A stretch of 64,000 nt of DNA from CAIQPV01 sp964480365 (GTDB lineage: Bacteria; Pseudomonadota; Gammaproteobacteria; Burkholderiales; Gallionellaceae), in contig CAYZPM010000001.1 in the NCBI GenBank assembly GCA_964480365.1, forward strand, positions 124,001 through 188,000, in the 5' to 3' direction. Shown piece after piece: positions 17,529 through 28,000 of the stretch; position 1 is the first letter of the stretch; each line of letters starts with the position of its first letter. A program made the position numbers and the translations under genes. The notes under the pieces were generated by a model. The model made no database searches and was not told the DNA's origin. It saw nothing but the letters and a program-made list of their open reading frames with translations.

Positions 17529-19247
17529 TCAGCTGCCATACAGTTCGGCTACCCGAGTCACAAACTCGTCAACAAAAATCTGCATATCCACGGTGATGTT
17601 TTTGATTCTGCTGGCCAGGTAGTTGTAGCCGAACAACGCTGGAATCGCCACGCCCAAGCCCGCCACAGTCGCCAGCAACGCTGCGGCGATACCCGGCGCA
17701 ATGGCGTTGACGTTCACATCACCGGCAGCTGCAATCGCGGCAAAGGTAATCATCACCCCCACCACTGTTCCCAGCAACCCCAGAAAAGGACCACCCGAAA
17801 TTGCGATGGTGAGCAGCACCATTTGTGAATTCATTTTCTGAGTTTCACGGATAAGATCGGCATCAATCGCCGCCTTGATCGCATCCATGGAAGCACCACT
17901 CAATGCCAGCTTGTCGTCTGAATACCGCTTGCGAATTTCACGTAATCCTGCAATATACAAGCGAAACAGGGTGGAGTCGGCATTGCTTGCCTTTTGTTCC
18001 AGTTCGAGCAGATCATCTTGGGCGCCGTGGAAGTGAGAAAGGAATTGCTTGTTGCCTTTGTCAGTGCGAATGACCAGCATCGCCTTGGTCACCATGACTG
18101 CAACGCTAATCACAAACATGATAGACAAAATAATGATCACGACCCACGCATCGGTGGTCAGACTACGGAACAACACCCCAAAATAGGAAGTGCTTCCCTC
18201 GCCCCCGGATGCTTCATCCTCACCATAAGTCATCAGGAGTGAATCCTGGCCTTGCCCTTTGGCTGCAACCTTGATCCAATCAGCCGAGCGCGCAATGTTG
18301 GAAACTTCGAGTTCATCGATAGACCCTGTGTACCCTTTGCCAACACTGATATCTCCTTGCATGTCCGCTATCGGGGCAGCAGCCGTGCCGACTTCTTTGC
18401 CGTCAAGATAGAGAGACAACAAAGATTGACCAATTGTCAGCGCCACATGGTGCCATGCACTCGGCACCACTTCGGCAGTTTTTGGCGTACTTGATGCGTC
18501 TGTCGACGCGTAAAGCTTTCCCGCCTCGATACCGAGAACAATCGACTTCGCGCCGTCTAGTTGCTGGAACAAAATGGCATTCGCTTGAGGAACATCCATC
18601 TTGATCCATGCAGAAACCGTCACCCCTTGGCTGGCGACAATCTTGAGTGAGGGCGAAGCAGCAACCGTCATGCCACCTTGCCCGTCGAATGTCGCGCCCC
18701 CGCCAATCAGGGCGCCCTCTCCCAACTTCGCGGCAAATTGGTTAGGATTATTGTTGTTCCCGGTCGAGTCCTTTGGCAGGCCATCTTTCTCACCGAAGTG
18801 ATACACAGCAACCATATTGGCGTCGTAAGTGTTCGCCGCATCATCGGCTTTACTCGTCTTGCTGTTGCCGGAATACAGGTAGATGGTCGCAGCCTTGCCC
18901 GCTTCAAGTTTCGGAGCCTGCACCCAGATCAACGCCATCTCGTTGACAGGATCATATTTTTCGATGTGATATTTAAGCGGCGTTTTATCGTCTTCAGCCA
19001 AGAAACGAATGTCTCCGCCGTCATCTTTTGTATTGGCGAAATCAAAGTTACCGGTATGCAACCGCACCAGAACCGGGGCTTGGGCTACCGCATCCTTGGT
19101 ATCCACCTGCGACATATTCAGGGTGATCTTCTTGCGTGCTGACCAGTCTCCATTCCACCATGCATGGGACAATCCGGGCATCAATGCCAGAACTGAAAAA
19201 AGAATGAGGGCGGTTTTTTTGGGGTGTTTTAGAGTAAGGTTTTTCAT
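17529..19247 (-). CDS. DUF2341-LamG-MotA/TolQ/ExbB fusion protein
   Basis: A 572-residue fusion. Residues 1-29 are a signal peptide (LILFSVLALMPGLSHA). Residues 30-115 form a DUF2341 domain (WWNGDWSARKKITL ... GGDIRFLAEDDKTPLKYHIE). Residues 130-315 form a LamG/concanavalin-like beta-sandwich (VAVYHFGEKDG ... VTVSAWIKM ... WHHVALTIGQSLLSLYLDGKEVG). A membrane helix at about 345-370 leads to a MotA/TolQ/ExbB domain (about 380-572) with the typical GGPFLGLLGTVVGVMITF and PGIAAALLATVAGLGVAIPA helices. Thus a periplasmic ligand-binding-like module is joined to the proton channel. LamG domains often bind glycans or steroids; the ligand here is unknown. It heads the exbD-exbD-tonB-porin operon. Confidence 0.92.
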   Translation of the reverse strand: MKNLTLKHPKKTALILFSVLALMPGLSHAWWNGDWSARKKITLNMSQVDTKDAVAQAPVLVRLHTGNFDFANTKDDGGDIRFLAEDDKTPLKYHIEKYDPVNEMALIWVQAPKLEAGKAATIYLYSGNSKTSKADDAANTYDANMVAVYHFGEKDGLPKDSTGNNNNPNQFAAKLGEGALIGGGATFDGQGGMTVAASPSLKIVASQGVTVSAWIKMDVPQANAILFQQLDGAKSIVLGIEAGKLYASTDASSTPKTAEVVPSAWHHVALTIGQSLLSLYLDGKEVGTAAAPIADMQGDISVGKGYTGSIDELEVSNIARSADWIKVAAKGQGQDSLLMTYGEDEASGGEGSTSYFGVLFRSLTTDAWVVIIILSIMFVISVAVMVTKAMLVIRTDKGNKQFLSHFHGAQDDLLELEQKASNADSTLFRLYIAGLREIRKRYSDDKLALSGASMDAIKAAIDADLIRETQKMNSQMVLLTIAISGGPFLGLLGTVVGVMITFAAIAAAGDVNVNAIAPGIAAALLATVAGLGVAIPALFGYNYLASRIKNITVDMQIFVDEFVTRVAELYGS

Positions 19248-19639
19248 CCTGCGATTTTCGCAGTGTAACGTTACAATTAAGTTAAACCTTGGGGTTAATC
19301 TGTTTCAAATTTAAAAACGGGGATATTTTCCGTGCTTGATTTGAACGTGAAATTCGCGTGCTCCTGTACCAGTAAGCGGGCGTCGTCCCCTCACCGCCCT
19401 CACGTCATTGTGCAACGTTTAAGTTCACGTTCACTGCAGCGCCAACACAGGTCTATTTCCAGACCGCTTTTTTGAAAACCCGGATTTAGCCCTGAGCGTT
19501 CAGATGAGTAGATTGCGACATCATCATATACCTGATGATCTACAAATCGTCTTTACCTTTGTGGGTCCTCCACCCTGCCCAGACAGATGAAAAATAGACC
19601 CTTGCACACAAATCGCCCATGCCGGAGATATTAAATTAT
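19248..19639. other. Intergenic region upstream of the ExbB operon
   Basis: No ORF with support was found. A GTAACGTTAC palindrome lies close to the start of the DUF2341-ExbB gene, followed by AT-rich sequence likely to hold its promoter. The right half borders the transposase relic and may contain further decayed transposon sequence. Confidence 0.4.
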
Positions 19640-20020
19640 CTGAAAATTTGATTCGGCGAAGTGCTGGACATCTAGCGCTGCAAATTACTGGAATTGGGTG
19701 GCGAAACCGATCACGTTCATATGTCCGTCGACATCCATCCTGCGCTGGAAATTTCGGTACTGCTCAATAGCCTAAAAACGGCCAGCGCCAGAAAAATCAG
19801 AAACCTGTTCGCCGAAGATCTGGCACCGCTTTACTCTAACCCGTTAATCTGGAATTTGGCTTATTACGTCGGGAGTGTTGGCGACCCTACGCTGGAGAGG
19901 GTGCGGGCTTATGTTGATTCGCAAGGGACTAAATCTCACAAACGCAAATCCCAAGGTAAATCAAAACAAAAATCGAACGGACCGCTTGAGCCACTCTTGG
20001 CAATGCTGGCGTGGAACTAA
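19640..20020 (+). pseudogene. IS200/IS605-type transposase (TnpA) remnant
   Basis: The frame after ATG 19694 encodes GGETDHVHMSVDIHP, with the His-hydrophobic-His metal-binding motif of Y1 transposases, then NSLKTASARKIR and YYVGSVGDPTLERVRAYVDSQ. The last stretch is the conserved C-terminal region, where the nucleophile Tyr lies in this family. Upstream in the same frame, remnants (GEVLDI, RCKLLELGG) are broken by a TAG at 19673-19675, and the N-terminal third is not recognisable. It is therefore a degraded copy and no longer autonomous. The Lys-rich tail (KSHKRKSQGKSKQK) is a normal end for such proteins. Confidence 0.75.
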
Positions 20021-20432
20021 CCTAGGAGGGGAAATGCTCGGTCAGATGTTCAGCAAATGCACAAATTCTCACTTATAAACCTGCAAAATTACTTGTTCTT
20101 GTAATTCGAAGAAATATGAAAATTGTTCGGTTTTAAAGAAGCCATAGAAATGCAGGGACGAATATTTTGGAAACACTTAATACCCCACAAAATCCTGCGC
20201 ATTTTATGGGGTATTAACGTAGGGAGGAGAAATTAAAAGTTGAAGATTCTGCATTTCGTAATTTAGCGCCTATTTTTTCTTTTTTGGCACCGAACCCCAG
20301 AATCAGTAACTTTTCAAAACTGACTAACGGCAAAGCGGATATCTCCGGCATTTGAGCTTCTTTCGGGTTTCGTCGACCACGAGCTGCGTTTTATGTCCAC
20401 CATTGATCTCTTTCATCCAAGCCATGAATCAG
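20021..20432. other. Gap between transposase remnant and glycosyltransferase gene
   Basis: This stretch holds one strong hairpin (20177-20217) and, on the minus strand, a short frame starting MAWMKEINGGHKTQ that breaks after about 33 codons and can be continued in another frame. It may be gene debris. No intact gene is seen. Confidence 0.35.
20177..20217. repeat. 17-bp inverted repeat (hairpin)
   Basis: TTAATACCCCACAAAAT and ATTTTATGGGGTATTAA pair over 17 bases with one wobble and a 7-base loop. It could be a bidirectional terminator or the subterminal hairpin of the IS200-type element whose transposase remnant ends 157 bases earlier. The latter is inferred. Confidence 0.6.
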
Positions 20433-21971
20433 TCATCCAGATTCAGCAGCATCGGCGTAAATTGCTGGAAAGGCTTTTGCTGAGACCAACATTCTCAACT
20501 CGTCCACAACTTCACTGATAGTCTCGTCCCAGTCATCCAGCTTCGATTGCCTGAAGAGTCGCATGACTCCGGGATACCAGGGTGAATCTGTACGATCCAG
20601 AAGCCAGCGCCAGTCTGTTCCGAAAGCTGGCAACAACACCCAGCAAGGCTTTCCCAATGCCCCCACAACGTGGGCAACGGCTGTATCAACGCAGATCACC
20701 AGATCCAACTGAGCCACGATAGCAGCCGTATCAGCAAAGTCACGGATGTCCGAACCTAAATGGATGATTGGCTGATCGGCTGGCGGTTGCTTCGCTTCGT
20801 CTTCTCCCTGTCCCTTTTGAAGGCTGATGAACGTCACTTCAGGCACCGACCAGAGTTGTGCGAGGGTAGCCAAACCCGGAAGGGAGCGGTTAGCGTCGTT
20901 TTTGTGGTTGGGATTCCCTTTCCAGACCAATCCTACCCGAAACCCACTCTGCGGCAAGCGATCGTGCCAATGCATCACCCGAGCCGGCATGGTGTGGAGA
21001 TAAGGCAGGACTGACGGTATGGTATTCACCGTGGTGCCGAGGTGCAGGGGCAGGCTCGCTGAAAAAGACCAATAGTCATGGATGGGGATAAAGGTCGGAT
21101 CAGTGATGACAGCATCAACGCCTTCCATGGTTCCCAACAATGCCATGTGGGCTAGATGACAAAAAAAAGTAAGGTAAGAAACGCCGCGATCCTTAAGCAT
21201 AGGAGCATAGCGCGCAAACTGGATGTAGTCGCCAAACCCTTGCTCAGGGTAGATCACAAGCGACTTGCCGACTATAGACTCTCCTTGCCACTGCGGGTAT
21301 GAGAGGCTTGGAATTTTGGTGAAGGTTTCTGTGCGGTTCGGATCGTAACGGGACTCGTAGTATGGCCACGCTTCAGCATAGCGCCCCAAAATAAGGAGCA
21401 GGTGACTCAAATTGTATTGAGCTTCGACGAAATCAGGTTTCAGTTTCAGTGCACGTCTGTAAGATGCTTCGGCTTCGGACAGGCTATTGGCTTTCAGCCT
21501 GAGATCATGGAGCATTAAACCCAGATTGTTATGCGCTACTGCGAAATCAGGATTGATCTGTAGCGCCCGCCGGTAGCTTGCCACTGCGTCATCGAGTTGC
21601 CCAAGGCCTTTCAGGGCATTGCCCAAGTTGCTGTGCGCTTCAGCGTCACTTGGCGACAGAATTGCCGCTTTTTGTATACATGCTAGAGCATCTGCATCAC
21701 GCCCCATATGATGGAACATTGTTCCCAAAAGCTTCCAGAGAAATCCATTCTCAGGATATTGCTTGATAAGAAAACGTGTTTGGCTTTCCAACTCAATATA
21801 GCGACCAGCATTGAGCAGAGCGATAAGCTGGCTTGTGTCGACTGGTTTTGGCGCTATGCCCTTCGCTTGGATGCTCCGCGCGGTCAAAGCCGTTTGAAAC
21901 TTTTCATCGCAACACTTCTTGAATTTTTTTCCACTCCCGCAGGGACATGGCTCGTTTCTTCCCGGTTTCAC
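20433..21971 (-). CDS. SEC-C / TPR glycosyltransferase-like protein
   Basis: A 512-residue cytoplasmic protein. The N-terminus is a SEC-C zinc motif (NEPCPCGSGKKFKKCC). TPR repeats cover about 55-200 (SNLGNALKGLGQLDDAVASY, HNNLGLMLHD, QYNLSHLLLILGRYAEA). The C-terminal half looks like the nucleotide-sugar-binding GT-B domain of heptosyltransferase/TPR-linked transferases (FRVGLVWKGNPNHKNDANRS ... DLVICVDTAVAHVVGALGKPCWVLLP). It begins with GTG 74 bases after the giant adhesin gene and in the same orientation, so it may glycosylate that adhesin, as HMW1C does for HMW1. That role is inferred. An alternative is general cell-surface glycosylation. Confidence 0.78.
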   Translation of the reverse strand: MKPGRNEPCPCGSGKKFKKCCDEKFQTALTARSIQAKGIAPKPVDTSQLIALLNAGRYIELESQTRFLIKQYPENGFLWKLLGTMFHHMGRDADALACIQKAAILSPSDAEAHSNLGNALKGLGQLDDAVASYRRALQINPDFAVAHNNLGLMLHDLRLKANSLSEAEASYRRALKLKPDFVEAQYNLSHLLLILGRYAEAWPYYESRYDPNRTETFTKIPSLSYPQWQGESIVGKSLVIYPEQGFGDYIQFARYAPMLKDRGVSYLTFFCHLAHMALLGTMEGVDAVITDPTFIPIHDYWSFSASLPLHLGTTVNTIPSVLPYLHTMPARVMHWHDRLPQSGFRVGLVWKGNPNHKNDANRSLPGLATLAQLWSVPEVTFISLQKGQGEDEAKQPPADQPIIHLGSDIRDFADTAAIVAQLDLVICVDTAVAHVVGALGKPCWVLLPAFGTDWRWLLDRTDSPWYPGVMRLFRQSKLDDWDETISEVVDELRMLVSAKAFPAIYADAAESG

Positions 21972-22045
21972 AATTGCCGAAGCCCTCGCAATAACTTCAT
22001 CATAGGCTTAGGAACGCAAGAATTCATATACGACCTGCTTATGAC

Positions 22046-25000
22046 CTACTGCTGCGAACCCATATTTTCATCCCCCAGCCCAATCACATCAACTGAAATA
22101 AAAGTGGGTTTGAAATTTGCCAAATCCGCCAGCTTTGCCAACGCGCTCGCATTGCTCAAACCTTGGGTTGCCTGGTTTGCGGCTTGGTTGGCATCCTGCA
22201 CGTTGCCCATTCCGCCTACGCTCACCGGGGCAACGGCGGTCGTCGGAACCCCTGCGCTCGTTCCGCCAAAGTTGATGTTATTTGCGCCAATCACTTGCAA
22301 CGCACCCAAGAAAATATTACCGGCAGCGCCGATACCCGCATCCCCTGCATTGATCGTGCCTTTCGGCGCGAACAAATCCACAGAACCTGGCACTACATTT
22401 GGGTTGCCCAGCAATACACGGATGCCGCTGCCGACAATCGAATCTGTCGCATCAATTGCAAACTCACCGGTTTTCGGATTGACAACCAGCAACGGCGGCG
22501 GAGTCGAAGTTGCGGTCTTTGATCCATTGCCCGCGTCGATGTTGGCGTTGGATGACCACATCAGGATATTGCCGCCCTGAACCGTGAATACACGCGACTG
22601 GTTAACTGTGAAATCGTTGTTGACGAAGGCGTTGATATCCCCGCCACCGACGGTCACAACGCCGATCTCGCTGGCAGGTTTACCTGTATTGACGTTGGCC
22701 AGCCCCGCATCGACACCGCCGCCGGGTGTCAGGATATTGATGTTCCCGCCAGCTTCGGTCTTGATCTGGCTATTGAACAAGGATAGATCACCCGAATAGC
22801 CGCCAGTCGGAAACAGGGTGGAGATCGCAGTGTAACCTCCGCTGTAATCCCCCGATGAGATTGCACTCCGGCCAGACAGCCTCAATTCGTCGAAAAACAC
22901 TTGATTCACGAATGCATTCTGTAGTGTCGTCGGAAGATTATTGAAAAAACTAAACGCCTGCTCTGCGGTCAAATTCGGGGAGGCTACATACTGGCTGACA
23001 AAAGCAATCAGGTCTGCCCCATAGATTCCCTGTGCAGCCGGATCGATGTACTTGTTGATGAATGCCTGAGCGTCTGCACCCGCCTGCCCAACACCCGCTA
23101 GAACCGTGATGTTGGCTCCCTGTGACGGCAGCAAAGGATTGTTGAGGTTGCCTTCGGTCACCACACCGAAAGAATAACCAAGATCAATGTTGCGACCGGC
23201 TTGCAACACAACCTGGCCCGGCCCGCTCACGGTGATCCCCGCCACTTCCTGCGTCGTGAAAGTGATATCCCGACCGGCGACCAGGCTCGTCGTGTCTGTC
23301 GGCTGCTGATTCTGTATGTCAGCGGAAAAATTGATGATGTCCCGCCCTGCGCTGACAAGTGCCTGCTTGGGCAATTCCATGACGGCAACAGCATTCGTGT
23401 TGCCAGCGAGGTTGCTCGGGTCACCGGTAGTGATGTCGCCGCCTGCAACGATGGTGATGGGCTGCGTGTCATTGGCGTGCAAAGGCACGGGGAGTTGGAT
23501 TGTCGGGTCAATGCCGTGAGAAACCGTGTCGATCGATGCGGTATTGCTCACACCGAGCGAATTGATGGGTAGAAGCGAAGCAGGCGACATATCTGACATG
23601 CCGATGCCGTCCCCCAAATTAATGTTCGTCGCCGCGAACAACTGAAGGTTCCCTGTGCTTGAAGGGAAAAGCAGAAAATTCGCGGACGTACTGTTGTTGA
23701 TTCCGCCATTGAAAGCGGTGGCCTCGAAAGAGGCCGGGTAGACGTTGTCAACCGGCGGGGTATTGGCCCAAAAAACCGGGTTGTTTGAGGTGCCCGTCAG
23801 GCTACCCAAGGTGTTGTCAAGATTGATGTTGCCCCCAAGGCTCGTCAGCGAAATATTTCCCCCTCCGTCATAGGTATAGAAGAAGCCGATATTGTTGTTA
23901 TTTGAGGAAATTTTCTGCGAAAAGCTGGAACCCAACATGGTGGGATTCAATACTGTTTGCAGGTTGATATCTCCTTCAGCCTGCACGGCGAAGCCACCTT
24001 GCCCCAACAACAATATAGTGTTTGGGTTAGTGCTTAGCAGCGAATAGGGATTGTAGGGGACGAGGGCTGAACTTGGATACGTATAGGCCCCGAGCCCCCC
24101 TCCCGCCTGGATCGTGCCCAGTCCGCTACCTACGTAGAATATGCCGCTATTGATATTCCCGCCCGCAGTCACGGTAAGATTTCCGCCGCCCAGTATCACC
24201 ATGTTTCCCGAACTTCCCACATAGCCACTGGTTGGTACGACAGCCGAGAGGTTATTGATGTCGCCACCCGCACTAATGGTCACATTGCCGCCGCCCAAAG
24301 CGCCAATGTTTTGGCGGAACGCCGCGTAGTTGATCCACCATGCAGGTGCAGGAACGTAGGTGGTGGTGCTTGGGACATTAACAAATCCTTGACGCCACAA
24401 CCATTCAGAGACGAGTTGGTTCGCATAGGCTCCGTTGATGTTACCATCGGCGCTGATATTGATATTGCCACCATCAACCGGAAACACGCTACTCTGTCCA
24501 TATTTGTAACCGGTCGCCCCGGTCGCTGTCAGCACTGGCGAAGCAACCCCAGCCGTATAGATCACCGAGTCGGCGTTGCCCAGAGAGACATCCCCCCCTG
24601 CCGCAATATCAATGAACCCGGTTCCGGTGCGAATCTCTTCCATTGCGATTGGCGTAATGATGTTTGTTCCGACTACCGGCGCCGACTCGCTCCCTGCCAC
24701 TAGCTGCACGTTGCCAGTGAGGCTGGCTACGGTGTTATTGACCGCCATAACATTTGCGGAGGTCATGTCTGCACCGGCCACCAGTTGATAAGACCAGGAG
24801 GAACCCGAACCCGGCGCCAATGTTGCAGTCTTGGGTGAAGTAATGGCAGAAGAAAAACCATCACTTAACGATGCTGTTGTGATGACACCGGCATTAACTG
24901 TACCAAAAGCAAGATCGCCCGTTGCCCTGAGAGTGAGGATGCCCGGTTCCGTAGGTTGCCCGATGATGCCAGTGCTGAAGCGCCAACTCGACAAATCCCA

Positions 25001-28000
25001 GTTTGCCGCAAGTGTCAGACTACCGGATGGGTTCGATGGGTTCGCAGCACTGTCGATTTCCACACCGGGAACCAGATTCATGTTGGGGTCGGTCAAGCTC
25101 ATACCCAGATTGGTCTTGATAGTGTTGGCGTATGTGTAAAATGCCGTTGCGTCACTTAAGTAACACGATGATGTTATTACACAGGCTGTTCCAACATACG
25201 CCGCAGTAAGTATTCCGTTGGACGGCGCTGCATAGGTTTGGAACGCCTCGACAGTTACGTCCGCATTGGGACTTACATTCAGACTGGTTCCCCCGGTATT
25301 GTAAAGTGCCACATCAGAATAAGAGTTGGTATCAGTATTCCAGTTGATACGCGGCGCGCGTAGCAGCACGCTACCGCTGGTACCGTTAGCGCCGCCTTGT
25401 ACATTGATCGGCTGGTTGTTGAGATTGATCTGGCCCGTTGATGAGGCTTCAATCGTAACTTGTCCACCTGCCTGCCCCGCCCCGCTTGCATGAGCGTCAA
25501 GCATCGCTCCGGCATCGAGCGTTACATTTTGTGCCATAAGCTGGATATTCCCGCCGCTCGTGCCGGAACTGTTAATCGTTCCATAAACGTCAATATTTCC
25601 TGCATCCGCTTCAAGCTGGAAGGTGTTTGCCTGCGCCGTAGTGCCGTAAATATCCAGATTGCCGGTACGGACGCGTATGTCGCGCAATTGGGTAAAGCCG
25701 CCTTGTGTCAGAATGTTATTGAGGTCGGTGAGTACATTGTCGGTCCCGTTCCAGTTCACTTTATTCGCGTCAACCGTAAAAGACCCCTGCGTATTGGCCG
25801 CAGCGGCTCCTCCCTTCAAACTTCCCGCTATCGAAACCGGACCATTCGTTGCTGCGATCTTAATACTGCCTGCATTACCACCACCAGTTGCCCCGGAAAC
25901 ATTCAATGTGGCTCCGCTCTGAATATCAACCTCGCCATTATCCGCCGTCAGATTTATGGTTCCAGCCGGGGCATAAACGATTTGTCCTGCAAGGGTCTCG
26001 GAAATGCCTTTAGCGCTTGTTAAAGAACCGACTTGCAATGCTACGCCGGTTGAATTGGCGTTAGTGTCAGCGACCGATGTTACGAATTGTGTGCCGTTGG
26101 TAATGGATGCAATGGTCGTTCCTGGTGGAAAGCCATCGCCGGATATGGGCTCTCCCACCGCAAGATTGGCAGTGCTGCCCACCGTTACCGTTGTCCCACC
26201 GGCCACCATTGCATTGCTTAGAGTCGTGACACCTGCAAGCGTCACGTTATCTGTGCTTCCCGTTCCGGTCGCATGCAAGGTAATGGAACCTGTCGGCACA
26301 TTGATCACTCCGGTATCAGTAATGTTCTTGCCGCTGATGACCAGTTGCGCACCCAAGGTGCCTGTCGATGCAAAGGCCGTCCCGCTATTGGGTTCGATAT
26401 TAATATCATAATTGCTCGCCGTGATGCTCTGCTTGGCATTGCTGGTGGCGGTGATTTGTCCTGCCTGCAAAACTAGATTGTGGACATTGCCATCCCCGGA
26501 TGCGATGGTGGCGGCACCGGTGCCTTGCATGGATATCTCATTCAGCGCGGTGAAATAGACATCGCCAAAACCATTGATGCCTTTGTTCCCGTCTGCAATC
26601 ACGATGCTGTCGGCATTGATATTCAGATTGCCTGCCGTCGTACCTGTGGGCGCCGTGCTCGGGCCGCTATTGTTATTCATCCAGACGATACTGGTTGCAT
26701 CAATAGTGGCCAGCCCGGTATTGTAGCCGTTCAGGTTTTTGGCATTCAACGTTAACGAACTGATACGATGGTTAGCATCCGACCCAGCCAGTGAAGAAGC
26801 AAAGTTGATGTCGTTATAGCTATGCAGCGTGATATCCTGAAAGGTCAGGATATTGCTCAGCAACGTACCGCTCAGTGAAAGGGGGAGAACTGAATAGGTA
26901 GAATCGACTGAAGAAGGCACGGTTCCGACATCAATGTTCTGCGCCGCAACACTGATTGCACTTCCGTTGAGAACCGCCGTGTTGCTGATGGCTGTAGAAT
27001 AAGAAGCGTCAAATAACAGGGCATTGTTAGCCGTCCCCAACGTCGCACCCGTTGTTCCTTTTATAGGGTCTGCTATGGTCAATGTGCCGATAGTGGAAGT
27101 TGGATTGACATTCGTGCGCGCTACCGAGACCTGCGGCCCAGTGGAAACTCGCAATAAAGCTCCGCCACCATCTATCGTGATGTTGTTCGCCTGCCCGCTA
27201 AATTTCCCGACACCTTGTATGCTGCTGCCAGCGATAACTTTGACAGACGTATTTGCAGCCAGCATGATTTCCGGGCCTTGCAAGGTGCTTCCTGCATTAT
27301 CGACTTGAACCGTATCGGCACCCACGGCAATACTCATGCCGCTCGTGGTCTGGGTGCGCACACCGCCGATGAGCAGGCTGTTAGCGCCAAGATTATTGAG
27401 CATGCCCGTGGTGAGCTGTACCAGCCCGTTGTCCGCCCCTATTGTGTTCACGATATCGAACCCGCTACCTACCACGCTAAGATCCACCTGCGCGCCCAAT
27501 CCGCCCGCACCCGGCTGAGAGTCGATCGTACCATTGAGCACCAGCGTCGCTACCGTTGCTCCGCTGTTGGCGGTCACCGCCAACTGGCCCGCATCAACCG
27601 GCAGGTACGGCGTCACCGTCCCATTCGTTGCGGCCAACGAGCTAAAGTACGAGCTTGCGTAGTTGTCCTGGAACTGTGATTCGGTGCGTGCCACGCTGCC
27701 GGGGGCGACCTCGAATCCGGACCAGCGTGAATCTAGGATATTCGTTCCGGCCACCGCCAGCTTGCCTGCCATGATCTCGCCGCCACCCGGAACCTGGATA
27801 GCGCCCTGACCAGGCAGCATATCCTGATGACCGGACACGAGAGTGACCGTGTACGCGCCCGGAAGGAGCGCATAGCTCGCAGGCAGTAGAGCATAGTACC
27901 CTGCGCTCAACCCATCTCCCCCCGAGAGATAAACCGTGCTACCCACGCCCAGCGCGGACTTTGAACCGCTCGCGGCATATTGCCCGGAAAACTGCGGGTC

